Notes: generated from the sequence alone by a model not told the origin. Counted from the stretch's first letter, positions 1 to 11,513 are shown. The stretch is 64,000 bases of DNA from Rana temporaria (GCF_905171775.1 NC_053492.1:280460938-280524937), one strand, 5' to 3'. Translations and numbers: made by a program.

Positions 1-3
1 CGA

Positions 4-1688
4 TTGTCCCTCTCGGACCTTTGGAAGAAACCATGTCCATCCCCGTGGAGGCTAAATATGTCTTTGTTAAACGACCCAACTATTCTCACAGGGATAGAAA
101 AGGAGTTGCGCATGTTTTTTCGCGAAAATTCGCCATCGGCCACGTCCCCTATTATCAACTGGGCAGCGCATAAGGCCACCGTCTGCAGGAAACTCATACA
201 GGTAGCCGCAACTTTGAAGCGCAACCGCGAACACACAATCACACAACTGGAAACTGATTTGACCACTCTCCTAGCGGAGCAAAGGGCATCGCCCCTGATT
301 GACATTAGGCACAAAATTGACACGGCCAGGCTGTCATTGAACTTAAGCCTCACCACACAAGCTGAAAAGCGACTACGATGGTCACGACATAGGTACTATA
401 CGTTTGGGGACAAGCCTACCACTCTTTTAGCAAGAAAATTAACCCCTCGCCCTAGTGCACCTGCCCTACCTAAACTTAGATTAAACGATGGGCGGTTGAC
501 CCAGAACCCGGAATCTATTGTAAGCGAGTTTACCAAATTTTACTCCAAATTATACGAAAGCCCTGAACAGTGTAGCAAGACTAAAATGGACGACTTCTTT
601 AGCGACTTACCCCTGCCCATGCTGACTAAGGATCATTCGGATCTGATGGACATGGAATTTACAGAGGCAGAGGTTAGACAGGCTATAAAAGGTTTGAATC
701 CCTCTAAAGCTTCAGGCCCGGATGGGTTCCCTGGACAATATTACCATAAATACCAGGAGATTTTAACCCCACACCTTTGCGCGTTTTTTAATGCAATTCG
801 GAGGGGCGTTGGTCTCCCGGCTCGGGAGAACAGGGCCTATGTCCATGTTATCCCGAAACCGGGGAAAGACCACGGGCTTTGTGCAAATTACCGCCCCATA
901 TCGTTGATAAATACCGACCTCAAAATCATGACTAAAGTCCTGGCAGCCAGACTTAATTCGTTTCTCGCGCAGTATGTTCACCCAGATCAGGCAGGGTTTG
1001 TCCCCGGACGACAAGCTTCGGATCAGACTAGGAGAGTCATAGACGCTATTTCTGCGATACATTCGGACTGGGATAATGGGGGACCTAGGAGGGGGATGTT
1101 GTTGTCTTTGGACATGCACAAAGCCTTTGATTCCCTATCGTGGGAATACCTCTTCTATGTCCTGACTAAGCTGGGGTTTGGGTCAAATTTTCTGTCCATA
1201 TTACGGGTTCTCTATGAGTCCCCTTCTGCTTCACTGATGGTGAAGGGATACTCATCTGGCCCTTTCCCTATTCGTAGAGGGACTCGTCAGGGGTGCCCCC
1301 TGTCCCCGTTGCTTTTCGTTTTGGCTCTAGAGCCGCTCGCTATAAAAATACGTAATTCAACTGACGTACGGGGCATTACTTGCGGCAACCACGAGCATAA
1401 ATGTATCCTCTTTGCGGATGATATCTTGATGATGGTCTCGACGCCGATCACCACCCTTCCTAACCTATACACTATACTTAAACTATTTACGGCGATTTCA
1501 GGTCTTAGTATAAATCATGATAAGTCCCAGGCTATGAACATCTCGCTATCAGATAGTACGCTATTGACACTCAAACGCTCCTTTAAATTTGTTTGGCACG
1601 CGGAGTCACTCCCTTATCTAGGAATAAATCTCACCCCGACATTGCGCACTCTGTACTCAAAAAATTACCCAACATCATTTCAACGTCT
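4..1688 (+). CDS. LINE ORF2, linker and reverse transcriptase part (partial, interrupted)
   Basis: About 561 codons of an L1/Tx1-like ORF2, open from the window edge to the point of interruption. The first 220 residues are the linker between endonuclease and reverse transcriptase. The polymerase follows: the KPGKD and YRPISLIN block near residues 280-300, GFVPGRQ near 336, the first catalytic aspartate at residue 370 in LSLDMHKAFDS, RQGCPLSP at 428-435, and the catalytic pair FADD at 470-473. All three catalytic aspartates are present. The protein makes cDNA at a nicked target during retrotransposition. The frame stops a few codons into the foreign palindrome, at 1690-1692. The start is not in the window; the first ATG seen is internal and not the true start. 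Confidence 0.92.
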
Positions 1689-3225
1689 ATAAATAAATGG
1701 TGATTCTGCGCAACATATCACACTAATGGAATAGTGATATCACATAAACAAGATAAATGTAAGAGCTGACAAATAATCAGCATATAGTATTAAATGCAAA
1801 GAGAATAGTGAGTCCAAATATAAATATATATATACTCAAATAGTGAATAGTGAGTCCAAAATATATAATACTCATAAGGCGAATGTGCAAAAATATATAA
1901 AGAATATTGTGCAAAAAAACCGGAATGGAAGTTCAATCCCAATAGTAAACACAAATCAGCTGTCAGGGCAGATATTCTGAATGCACTGGATGAAGGTGAG
2001 CACCAGCTCTATGGTGTGAGTGCACGGCCGTGCGATAGAAGATAAACCAGATCCCTGGCTGAGCTCCCGGGACTCTTACCTCTCAGCCCTCCTAAATGGG
2101 CATTGGTGTACAGGTCACTCGCAGCCTTCTATGGGTGGTCCCTGATGTTTCCTCTCTTGATCTGATGGATCCTTCCTTAATTGGGACAGATGCTCCTCGA
2201 AACCAGATGGATGATGTGGGTTATAAGAGAGAGAGAGAGGGGACTCCCATAGTGAGGTAACGTTTGGTGCAGGTAAAATATGTTTATTAAGGAAAAACCT
2301 GCACTTACATCAAAAGAAAAATAAAAGTGCAACGAGGAAACAAACAAGCGGCGTTTGAATCGCCAGCTTACGTCACTCCGGGTGTACGTCCTCCAATTCC
2401 AATGGAATTGGAGGACGTACACCCGGAGTGACGTAAGCTGGCGATTCAAACGCCGCTTGTTTGTTTCCTCGTTGCACTTTTATTTTTCTTTTGATGTAAG
2501 TGCAGGTTTTTCCTTAATAAACATATTTTACCTGCACCAAACGTTACCTCACTATGGGAGTCCCCTCTCTCTCTCTCTTATAACCCACATCATCCATCTG
2601 GTTTCGAGGAGCATCTGTCCCAATTAAGGAAGGATCCATCAGATCAAGAGAGGAAACATCAGGGACCACCCATAGAAGGCTGCGAGTGACCTGTACACCA
2701 ATGCCCATTTAGGAGGGCTGAGAGGTAAGAGTCCCGGGAGCTCAGCCAGGGATCTGGTTTATCTTCTATCGCACGGCCGTGCACTCACACCATAGAGCTG
2801 GTGCTCACCTTCATCCAGTGCATTCAGAATATCTGCCCTGACAGCTGATTTGTGTTTACTATTGGGATTGAACTTCCATTCCGGTTTTTTTGCACAATAT
2901 TCTTTATATATTTTTGCACATTCGCCTTATGAGTATTATATATTTTGGACTCACTATTCACTATTTGAGTATATATATATTTATATTTGGACTCACTATT
3001 CTCTTTGCATTTAATACTATATGCTGATTATTTGTCAGCTCTTACATTTATCTTGTTTATGTGATATCACTATTCCATTAGTGTGATATGTTGCGCAGAA
3101 TCACCATTTATTTATATTCCTGTTTTATGTCATGTAAACATAATTAGGTTTTGCTGCACTATATATTTTTGGTGGATTCACTCATTTAGGATCCATTTTA
3201 GCGCAAAAGCACTTTTCACTTTATC
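1689..3225. mobile_element. Near-perfect 1.4 kb palindromic insertion with 16-bp target duplication
   Basis: Insertion of 1537 bp inside the LINE ORF2. A 16-bp direct repeat CATCATTTCAACGTCT flanks it at 1673-1688 and 3226-3241, and removing the insert plus one copy restores the LINE frame. Positions 1689-2401 are the reverse complement of 2403-3115 around a single central base at 2402; two mirror-image 90-codon ORFs (2177-2449 minus, 2355-2627 plus) differ only at the centre. A unique tail of about 110 bp (3116-3225) follows the right arm. No protein family is recognised. The long target duplication suggests target-primed reverse transcription, with the cDNA copied back on itself; this is inference. 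Confidence 0.85.
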
Positions 3226-4643
3226 CATCATTTCAACGTCTGACGGCTGACTTGGCCAGGTGGATGCTTCGTCCCCCCTTGTGGTTTGGCAGACTACACT
3301 CAGTTAAGATGAATGTACTCCCGAGGGTATTGTATTTGTTTCGAACGTTGCCAATCTCGATTGTCCGTTCAGACTTATTAGCATTCCAGAAAAAAATGTT
3401 GTCTTTTATCTGGGGGGATAAGAGGCCCAGGGTGAATAAGCGCACACTATTTACCCCTAAAAGGAGGGGTGGACTGGGTGCCCCAAATCTGCAAAAATAT
3501 TATTACGCAGCTCAACTGGCTCAACTTGCCAGGTTTCATTCTGCCAAGCCCCATCCGATTTGGATGAAGATGGAGGAATTTGCATGCACGGGAAGGCCGA
3601 TGTCACACCTTTTATGGTTGTCGCCTGGGGACCGGCCCCCAATCCTGTGTCCGGCATTGTCCTCGTCCCTGGGTATTTGGGATAGGTTGAGGAAGACGTA
3701 CAAGTTTTCTTCCCAACATACTCCATTGGCCCCGATTCTTGGAAATTCGGATTTCACCCCGGGCCTCACCCCCAGAACGTTTCTTTGGTGGACCAACAAA
3801 GGGCTACTACGGATAGCTGATCTGTGTAACCATAAGGGTATATTGACGAGACAGGCACTAATTGAGAAGTACCAAATGCCGCCCTCTGAGTTTTTCCGAG
3901 GGGCTCAGATCCTGCACTTCTTGGGGACTTTGTCGCGAGATTCTGACATGGCAACTAGGTCCTGGATGGAGCACCTGTGTCAGAGCTTCGACAAAATTCG
4001 AGGGCATATCTCTGAAATATATACTATCTTGACTAACTCTGCCGTCAAATTGGCTTATATGGTAAAATGGGAGGAAGACCTTCGGGAGACAATTGAACTG
4101 GGTGATTGGTACGCTATAACTCAAGGGGCCTCAAAGTCCATAATTAATACATCAATTATTGAAGCGAACTATAAAGTGCTCCTGCGATGGTATATGGTTC
4201 CAACCAGGCTGGCATCATTTGTAGCGGCTGCATCCCCTCTGTGTTTTCGCGGATGTGGTCAGCAGGGAACCATGTACCATGTGTGGTGGCAGTGCCCCAA
4301 GGTACGGCGTTATTGGATCAGAGTATACAACTTCATTTACTCTCTTACCCAGGTCAATCTAGTGAAGTCCCCGAGACAGGCCCTGCTGGGTAGTGTGATA
4401 GAGACGGCATCAAAACCTCAGAGGCGTCTTATCTCATTTATATTTATTTCAGCCAGGATTATTATTGCAAAATCCTGGAAGAGGGCGGCTTTACCATTCG
4501 CGCATCTTAAGAACAAGCTTTCTTGGATTATGCTAAACGAACGTATGTCTGCACTATTGCAGGATAAAATGCAAATGTTTGACAAAGTTTGGGACCCCTG
4601 GGTGAAATACCTGACGGGGGATCCGAGATTCTTACCTGAGTAG
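3226..4643 (+). CDS. LINE ORF2, C-terminal part
   Basis: Continuation of the same ORF2 after the insertion, about 470 codons to a TAG at 4641-4643. It opens with the typical post-polymerase stretch (MNVLPRVLYLF, then FIWGDKRPR) and the conserved RGGLGAPNLQKYYYAAQL block. Near 4240-4296 there is a cysteine/histidine cluster (CFRGCGQQGTMYHVWWQC) that resembles the zinc-knuckle-like motif of L1 ORF2 C-termini. The end carries the IIAKSWKR ... VWDPWVKYL block, which recurs in the other L1 remnants of this window at 32545 and 42045. No frameshift or stop is seen, which marks a fairly young copy. Confidence 0.9.
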
Positions 4644-5257
4644 GGCAGTCTCGGGGTGGTGGGGTTGGAGCACGGGGTCACTTTCTTTTTCTTTTTCTAT
4701 TTCTTCCTCTATTTTCTTTACTATCTCTTATCTTCTTTTTTCTTCTCCTTTTCACTTTTCTGTCCTTGTCTTGTTATTATGATGATGTGAGAGTCATCTA
4801 AACTTTTATTCTTTTTTTGCTTTTGCTCCCTAACCGCTGCGTAGCGAGCATTTCCATGGAGTGTGGTTCGATCTCAGGGAGTGAGGGGGAGATCTTGCCA
4901 CACAGCCGTCTACACCGATTTGCTTATATATACAGCAGTTAGTTGATGTGTATAACATATATGCTTGTCTAAATAATTCTTTATAGATGACTTTTGTTGA
5001 CCTTTAATGGTTGGAGGATTTAATTCTAAAATGTCATAAGGTAGTAGATCCAGCCTATGTGAGAAACTTCAAGTGAGCTTTGAAGTCATTGTTGAGGATA
5101 ATGATGTCTTACTTACTCCGCTTCATAATGATTCTAGTTTGTAATGTGGCTGTAATGGAGGTTCCCATGCATTGTTAGAATAACTAAGGACTTTACTTAC
5201 ATTTTGTATTTCTTTGTATTTCTTTGTAAAAAATTCAATAAAAACATTGAAACCAAA
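4644..5257 (+). other. 3' untranslated region of the LINE
   Basis: No ORF of note. The segment begins right after the ORF2 stop, has a T/C-rich run of about 80 bp at 4680-4760, and ends in a short repeated TTTGTATTTC motif followed by AATAAAAACATTG near 5237. This fits a LINE 3' end; an A-tail is short or decayed. Confidence 0.7.
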
Positions 5258-5397
5258 AGAGTGAACAAAAGTCCTGGATGGCTTAACTCCAATGTAAAAA
5301 TGCATATAAAAGCAAAGGTGAAGGCCTTGAAAAAATACAAGGTTGAGGGATCATCATCAGCATTCAGACTTTATAAAAAATGCAACAAGAAAAGTAA

Positions 5398-5794
5398 GGC
5401 CGCGTACACACGATCGGTCAAAACCAATGAAAACGGACTGAAGGACCCTTTTTATCGGTCCAAACCGATCGTGTGTGGGCCCCATTGGTCAGTTAACCTT
5501 CGGTCAAAAAAATGGGAACTTGCTTTAAAATTTAACTGATGGACGCTTAACCGATAGGTCAAAACCGATCGTTAGTATGCAAAAGCATTGGTTAAAAACC
5601 CGCGCACGCTCAGAATCAAGTCGACGCATGCTTGGAAGCATTTAACTTCATTTTTTTCAGCACGTCGTTGTGTTTTATGTCGTTTTACGTCACGTTCTGA
5701 CACGATCGGTTATTTAACCTATGGTGTGTAGGCACATCAGACCATCAGTCTTCGGACCGTTCTCATCGGATGGACTGATCGTGTGTACGCGGCC
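5398..5794. mobile_element. MITE with TAA duplication, GGCCGCGTACACACGATCGG ends
   Basis: Terminal inverted repeats begin GGCCGCGTACACACG and end CGTGTGTACGCGGCC. TAA flanks both sides (5395-5397 and 5795-5797). The three-base TAA/TTA duplication fits PIF/Harbinger-type transposition. Close relatives lie at 12116-12485 and 57892-58205. It interrupts the CR1-like frame and its removal joins the frame. Confidence 0.85.
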
Positions 5795-6215
5795 TAAGGG
5801 TGCAATTAGGGTGGCTAAGATAGAACACAAAAGACACATAGCGGAGGAGAGCAACAAAAATCCCAAGAAATTCTTTAAGTAATTAAACCGTAAAAAAAGG
5901 GAGGACAGACCATATTGGCCCCATAAAGAATAAGGAAGGATATCTGGTTACAAAGGATAGGGAGATGGCGAAGGTATTGAGTTTATTCTTCTCCTCAGTC
6001 TTCACAAGGGAATCGGGGGGCTTCAGTAAGCAAAACTGCAGTGTTTATCTTCATGACACATCACATGAAGCACCTCCATGGGCACCTCCAAAGGTCCCAA
6101 AATACATCCCTGGGAATTACAGACCAGTTACCCTAACATCAATAGTATGCAAACTCTTGGAGGGGATGATAAGAGACTATATACAAGATTTTAGTAATGA
6201 AAACAGTATCATTAG

Positions 6216-7523
6216 TAGGGGTGAGCTTCGTATTCGAGTCAAACTCATGTTCGACTCTAACATCGTATGTTCGATCGAATTACGAACGTTTTGGTCCGTT
6301 CGCACCAAATTCGAGTTACGTTCCACAGCCCATAATTTACTGCGGCATCGCAGTGCATTGCTGGCTGATGATTGGCCAAGCATGCACTATGACCCGCATG
6401 CTTGGCCAATCACAGCTTGCAAAAAACGGAGAACCATAATTGGCCAAAGCCAGGGTGGCTTTTTCCAATTATGGCTCAAGGGGTTTAGTACACGCCCCAC
6501 ACTATAAAAGGCCGCCTGCAGGTCGGCCTTGTGTAGTGTGTTACGGTGGTTAAAAGAGAGAAGACGGAGAGAGAGAGAGAGTGTCATTTTTAGTAGGTAG
6601 ATAGAGGAGGCAGGCAGGCAGGTTAGTCAGTTAAAGTTACAGTGTGTAGAGGATATATATGCATCCCAGGTGTTGTATATATATCTATACACTGTATAGT
6701 TTAGCTAGATCATCTCAGGTGATTGTGCTAGATGCAGTATTCTCACGTGGTATATTGCCTGTGTCCTCTGCAGTGTGCATCATAAAGCTACTTGGTGTGT
6801 GTACTGCCTTTGTCCTCTGTAGTTTGCACCTAAAGCTACTTGGTGTGTACAGCCCGTGTCCTCTGCAGTTTGCACCTAAAGCTACGTGGTGTGTACTGCC
6901 CGTGACCTCTGCAGTTTGCACCTAAAGCTACGTAGTGTGTGTACTGACTTTGTCCTCTGTAGTTTGCACCTAAAGCTACGTAGTGTGTGTACTGCCCGTG
7001 TCCTCTGCAGTTTGCACCTAAAGCTGCGTAGTGTGTAATGCCCGTGTCCTCTGCAGTGTGCACCTAAAGCTACATGGTATGTGTACTGTCTGTGTCTGTG
7101 CTATTTTTCTCAATGATTTTCATCCATATTGCAGGGACCAGACATTACATTAAAGCCGCAAGCAGTTTTAAGTTACTTTTTTCTTATAGTAATCCCACTT
7201 CACAGGCATACTATAGACACCCAGCAGGTACAATATTTAAAGGAATTTTTCATTTTTATTTTTATTTAAGCATCATTAAAATCACTGCTCCAGAAAAAAC
7301 GACCATTTTTGAAACTTTTTTTCCATTGATACATGTTCCCTGGGGCAAGACCCGGGTTCTCAAAGACGTTTTACGTCAATAACTTGCATATTAGGCTTTA
7401 AAATTAGCACTTTTGAATTCGAACGTTCGAGTCCTCAATGGGGTTCTAAATGTTCGCGCGAACGGTCGGTACGTTCGAAGGTTCTGGTGCGAACCGAACG
7501 GGGGGGTGTTCGGCTCATCCCTA
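6216..7523. mobile_element. Non-autonomous hAT element with perfect 8-bp target duplication
   Basis: Ends are TAGGGGTGAGC at 6216 and GGCTCATCCCTA ending at 7523. The 8-bp duplication ATCATTAG is perfect (6208-6215 and 7524-7531). Size 1308 bp, no transposase. Inside are a hairpin (6359-6417), a TATAAAA at about 6502 and a minisatellite. It sits in the CR1-like element and belongs to the same family as the elements at 43377, 53864 and 54075. Confidence 0.9.
6730..7090. repeat. Minisatellite, unit about 48 bp
   Basis: About seven imperfect copies of a unit containing TGTCCTCTGCAGTTTGCACC and AAAGCTACGTAGTGTG. The array lies wholly inside the hAT element at 6216-7523. The ORFs crossing it are just read-through of the repeat. 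Confidence 0.8.
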
Positions 7524-8465
7524 ATCATTAGCAGCAATCAGCATGGATTCATGAAGAATTGTTCTTGCCAAACCAATCTATTAACCTTCTATGAGGAGTT
7601 GAGTTGCCTACCAGATAAAGGAAGGCCCGTAGATGTGGTGTGTCTGGATTTTGCAAACACATTTGACACAGTTTCCCATAAACGTTTACTGTACAAAATA
7701 AGGTGCTTTGGCATGGACCATAGGTTGAGTACATGGATTGAAAACTGGCTACAAGGGCCAGGGTGGTGATAAATGGGGAGTACTTGGAATTGTCAGGGGT
7801 GAGTAGTGGGGTGCCCCAGGGTTCTGTGCTGAGACCAATCTTATTTAATTCGTTCATAAATGACCCACAGAATGGGGTAAACAGTTAAATGTCTATTTTT
7901 GTGGGCAGCTACGTGGCAAAAGAGGTTTAATGTAGAAAAATGTAAAATAATGCATTTGGGTGGCAAAAATATGAATGCAATCTATACACTGGGGGAGAAC
8001 CTCTGGGGGACAATAGGATGGAAAAGGACCTGGGGGTCCTCCTAGTAGATGATAGACTCAGCAATAACATGCAATGCCAAGCTGCTGCTAACAAAGCAAA
8101 CAGCATATTTTCATGCATTAAAAGGGGAGAAACTCAAGAGACAAAACAACAATTTTACATACAAGACTTTGGACCTAGTGTATTCTGTCCAGTTTTGGGC
8201 ACCAGTCCTCCGGATGGATGTACAGGAAATGGAGCAAGTACAAAGAAGAACAACATAGATACTACAGGGTCTGGAGGACCTTAGTTATGAGGAAAGGTTG
8301 CGAGCACTAAACTTATTCTATACCGTTCAAATACCGTACAGGTGACCCCACAATAGGGATAAAACTTTTTTTTGTGTGGAAGGGAGTTTAACAAGACACG
8401 TGGTCACTCATTAAAATTAGAAGAAAAGAGGTTTAACCTTAAACTACATAGAGGGTTATTTACTG

Positions 8466-8567
8466 TAATGCCATGTACACACGGTAGGAATTTCCGTCAA
8501 CAATTGTTTGGACAACAAAAATTTGAGAGCTGGTTCTCAAATTTTCCGACAACAAAACTTGTAGGAA
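8466..8567. mobile_element. MITE fragment with one terminal repeat
   Basis: Starts TGCCATGTACACACGGTAGG after TAA and has the TTTCCGTC ... TTTTCCGACAAC palindromic arms typical of the other MITEs here, but the right terminal repeat is absent. Probably truncated by the neighbouring hAT remnant. Confidence 0.55.
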
Positions 8568-9802
8568 CCACATCGGAGCAGAGATTCTTACAGCTCTGGA
8601 GGGACAGGCTCAGAGGTGGTTCACGCCATGCCAGTTGGAGCCAGGAATGGTGGTGTGTGATAATGGCACAAACCTACTGTCTGCCTGAACTGTTGAGCTG
8701 CCCTGCATCCAGCGTGCTTTCCGAACTGGCATTCAGTGCTGCTAGATGTTTTGTTACTGATAATATATCACATCTGTTCACAGGCTTGGTGGACCGTCTG
8801 ACATTCATCAAAATTAGTCAGTTCTGGATTACCAGCAGCTATGAAGCCCCTGATGCCGATGTCACTGATTGAGTGTTTTGGGGATGTGGAATCTCTGCAG
8901 GAGTTCTAGGCTGCTTAGCGTTGTCTGTGTTGATTTAATTTGGAAGAATTTTTTGAGGTAGGTTTCATGGGCACAATTAACACCCGAAGAAAGACCAATT
9001 TTTCAACACCTGTTTGACAGGTGCATATTATTTTAATTTATGACAGCAAGGACAATTCTTTCTCTCATCAAGAGCAACTCTATAGGGTTATTGTGTGAAG
9101 GTGCCAACGACACCCAAAGACCAATTTTTCCACACAACCTGTTTGACAAGGGTCTATCATTGAAATTTTTGACTGGAAGGTCAATTTGTGCTTTCATCAA
9201 GAGTAGCTCTATAAAGTTATGGTGTGAAGGAGCCTCCGACACCCAAAGACCAATTTTTTCGCACTTGTTACTTTTATCGAAAGTCTGGGAAAGGGACACC
9301 AGAATTTATCCAAAAAATCTCTAATCTTGTTTAAAAGTGCACTACATTGTAGCCTCATCATACAGACTGGCTTCACAAGTCATTTCTTAGAAAATTAAGA
9401 AAGCTTGCAGGAAAAAAAAATTGGCTTTATAAATGCTTTCTGCAGCAGCTTCTATGTACAGTACAGATGTGCCACGTTACAAGTAGACTAAGGGGACTCT
9501 CCAGGCACTATATTGAAATATGTTTTTAATTTTTATGCTTTCACTTTAAGCATAAATAAACCACTGCTCATTTAAAAATTATGTTTTTTACTTTTTCTCA
9601 TTGATACATGTCCTTCAGGGCAATACCTGGACTCCCATAACCATTGTATGAACAATTACTTGCATATAAGCCTTCAAAATGGGCACTTTTTTCACGTTCG
9701 GGTCCCATAGACTTCAATGGGGTTTGTTATACGACTCCGTACTTTCGCGAAGTTCAAAAGTTCTGGTTCGAACTTAACTGGGGGTCGTTCGGACCATCCC
9801 TA
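8568..9802 (+). pseudogene. hAT transposase C-terminal remnant with element tail
   Basis: An open stretch to 8872 encodes PELLSCPASSVLSELAFSAAR followed by VDRLTFIKISQFW, the signature of the C-terminal dimerisation region of hAT transposases. The same block recurs on the minus strand at 48386-48928, so the two are copies of one family. After the stop comes a non-coding tail with two copies of a unit of about 130 bp (9040-9280), and the element ends at GACCATCCCTA near 9802. The N-terminal zinc finger and most catalytic acidic residues are missing. It is a dead fragment; the left terminal repeat was not found. It is split from the CR1-like remnant by a MITE piece. Confidence 0.75.
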
Positions 9803-9983
9803 CTGCCTATATTATTTCAATGTAAAGATCACTAGGCTTGATAAAGCTGACTTGTTTAGTAATGCAGTACCTGTTTGTGGTGGCATTGTAGGCTCTAGTC
9901 CCTCCTTTTCAGGTACTAAATAAAATAAAAATAGAGAATTGCAAACAAAATCTTTGCACACACACATACCACACTGCTTTTAC
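9803..9983. other. Intergenic or 3' intron sequence, nothing recognised
   Basis: Short AT-rich stretch between the hAT tail and the last exon found. It contains an ACACACAC run near 9957. Confidence 0.5.
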
Positions 9984-10025
9984 CTTTAATCTCTGCTGGG
10001 GGTTCCTCTTTTTTCCTGGGAATCT
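9984..10025 (-). CDS. PEVK-type repeat exon, 42 bp (most 3' one found)
   Basis: Read on the minus strand the exon starts after TTGCAG and ends before GTAAAA. In phase 1 it gives EIPRKKEEPPAEIK, with the first codon completed by a G from the previous exon, and 42 bp keeps the frame. It is Glu/Lys/Pro-rich but lacks the VVVP core of its neighbours and its polypyrimidine tract is poor (A-rich), so it is the weakest member of the set. The PPAEIK ending is the closest thing in this window to the PPAK motif of titin. It could be the first exon of a different PEVK subregion, or a false call. Confidence 0.55.
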
Positions 10026-10138
10026 CTGCAATTTTTTTCAATTTTAAAGTTAAAAAGGATGTATAATTTAATGAATGCATATTTTAACTATTACTGCTTG
10101 TTATAGTAGTATTTATTGAAAACAGATGTAAACCCTAA

Positions 10139-10633
10139 GAACCTATTCACACAGGGGAAACACGACGTCTAGCACGACTTTGGGAGGCAACTTGGACACG
10201 ACTTGAGTATGAATCATCAGGCAACTTACAAGGCAACTTTAAGTTGCCTCCAGGACAGTAAAAGGCAACTTCAAGTCGCCTCCAGGACAGGAGGCTTTCC
10301 AGTGGCCAATCAAACAACAATAAGCTCTGTGGGAGGGAGGGGGAGGGAGGGGTTTGCCTGAGAAATGTATGTTTCTGTATTGTTTCTTCAGTTAAGACAG
10401 TGATCCGACTTCGGAGGTGACTTCCATTGAAATCAATGGGTACAAGTTGCCTACAAGTCGCCTAGAAGTCGGATTGAAGTAGTACAGGAACCTTTTCTGA
10501 AGTCGGAGCGACTTCAGTAGTGTACATTAAGACGGCTCCAATTCACTTCCATTCATTTTCTCGACCGCATGACTTGGGGCAACTTGGGGTGACTTGAAGT
10601 CGGATCCCAGGCCGCCCCAGTGTGAACCGGCTC
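10139..10633. mobile_element. TAA-flanked MITE, GAACCTATTCACAC ends
   Basis: Begins GAACCTATTCACAC, ends GTGTGAACCGGCTC, with TAA on both sides (10136-10138, 10634-10636). Internal sequence has repeated AAGTTGCCTCC and AAGTCG words. Same terminal family as 23117-23507 and 26376-26656. Confidence 0.8.
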
Positions 10634-10636
10634 TAA

Positions 10637-11513
10637 CTGAATGCCATAATTTTTCAAAACACAATGTAGCTAAAACAATTGCCATGTTTTGTTTAAATAA
10701 AATTAAAATGTCACCGTTGTTGCATATTGGCATTGATAATCTCCTGCCACTGGTTTGAAAGATCTTACTTTCTACATGTATGCACTCCAGCAGCTCCTAT
10801 AACAAGAAGTGCATGAACAAAGACTTTTATAGCAGGATTAACAGGTATTATTTATTTTACTGAATGCTTCAGATTCAAAAATAAAGAAATGTACTTTTTA
10901 ATTACAATACTGTAATATGTTAAAGCTTATATGACATTTTGGTAAATTTGGTTTACATATACTTTAACAGAATAAATTAATTGTTGTAAGTTCTACTGGT
11001 TGATGAATCAAATGGCTATTTGGAAATATACAGGAAGTATGAATTACTTCAGCAGAGATACAGGCAACAGTAGAAATTTGTATCTCTCACTCGTACTTAC
11101 CCTATTTAAATTAAATACACATTTAGATTTTATATATACTTTGGGGATTACCTTTGGAGCATTGCCACATATGTTTATGCTGTCATTGAGAGTTTTTCTT
11201 TCATTTGGAATATTTTAAATATTCTTATGCATACAGTACAAATGTACCAAACATATTAATCAAACTAGCGTGAAATGCTATTTTAATTTTTTATAGTAAA
11301 CATTCAGGTTGATGTTGGAGAACCTAATCATGCATAAATATTTTAAACGCTATAATTTAGGATTGTATGGAACAAAACAGTAGGGGAAAAAATAAAACAA
11401 TTGCAACAAGAAAAATGACAGAATGTCATATCGAAATTTTCTGTGTAAAAATAACAGTTGAATTTACCAGGCCACATACTCACACATAAAATCTTTATGA
11501 AATACTTTCCCCA
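10637..11513. other. Intron sequence, nothing recognised
   Basis: About 880 bp of AT-rich sequence without repeats, exons or ORFs that I can support on either strand. Confidence 0.6.

Larger units (their letters stand above)
1..5257 (+). mobile_element. L1/Tx1-type LINE, 5' end outside the window
   Basis: Non-LTR retrotransposon running off the left edge. It contains most of ORF2 after the endonuclease (4-1688 and 3226-4643), a 3' untranslated region rich in C and T at 4680-4760, and an AATAAAA-type signal near 5237 before the end close to 5257. The reading frame is the same before and after the 1.5 kb insertion at 1689-3225, so the LINE was probably still open when it was hit. The clade is inferred from the reverse transcriptase motifs, which resemble L1/Tx1 elements of frogs and fish. 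The right boundary is approximate because CR1-like sequence begins immediately after it. Confidence 0.88.
5258..8465 (+). pseudogene. Decayed CR1-like LINE, split by two later insertions
   Basis: Three pieces (5258-5397, 5795-6215, 7524-8465) of one CR1-like ORF2 in order. The first has the PGWLN and ALKKYK block after the endonuclease. The second has HIAEESNKNPKKFF, FFSSVFT and NYRPVTLTSIVCKLLE. The third has the polymerase blocks QHGF, VCLDFANTFDTVSHKRLL and SGVPQGSVL, then FNVEKCKIMHLG, QFWAPVLR and VQRRTT, and finally RGHSLKLEEKRFNLKL. The catalytic LDFAKAFD motif is recognisable, but there are several frameshifts and stops, and the region between SGVPQGSVL and FNVEKCK (with the YADD motif) is deleted. 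It is a dead copy. Removing the two insertions makes the pieces contiguous, which supports the annotation of both. Confidence 0.85.

Noticed and set aside
2177..2627. Two identical 90-residue ORFs on opposite strands
   Set aside because: They are the same sequence in the two arms of the palindrome; no domain or other sign of coding.
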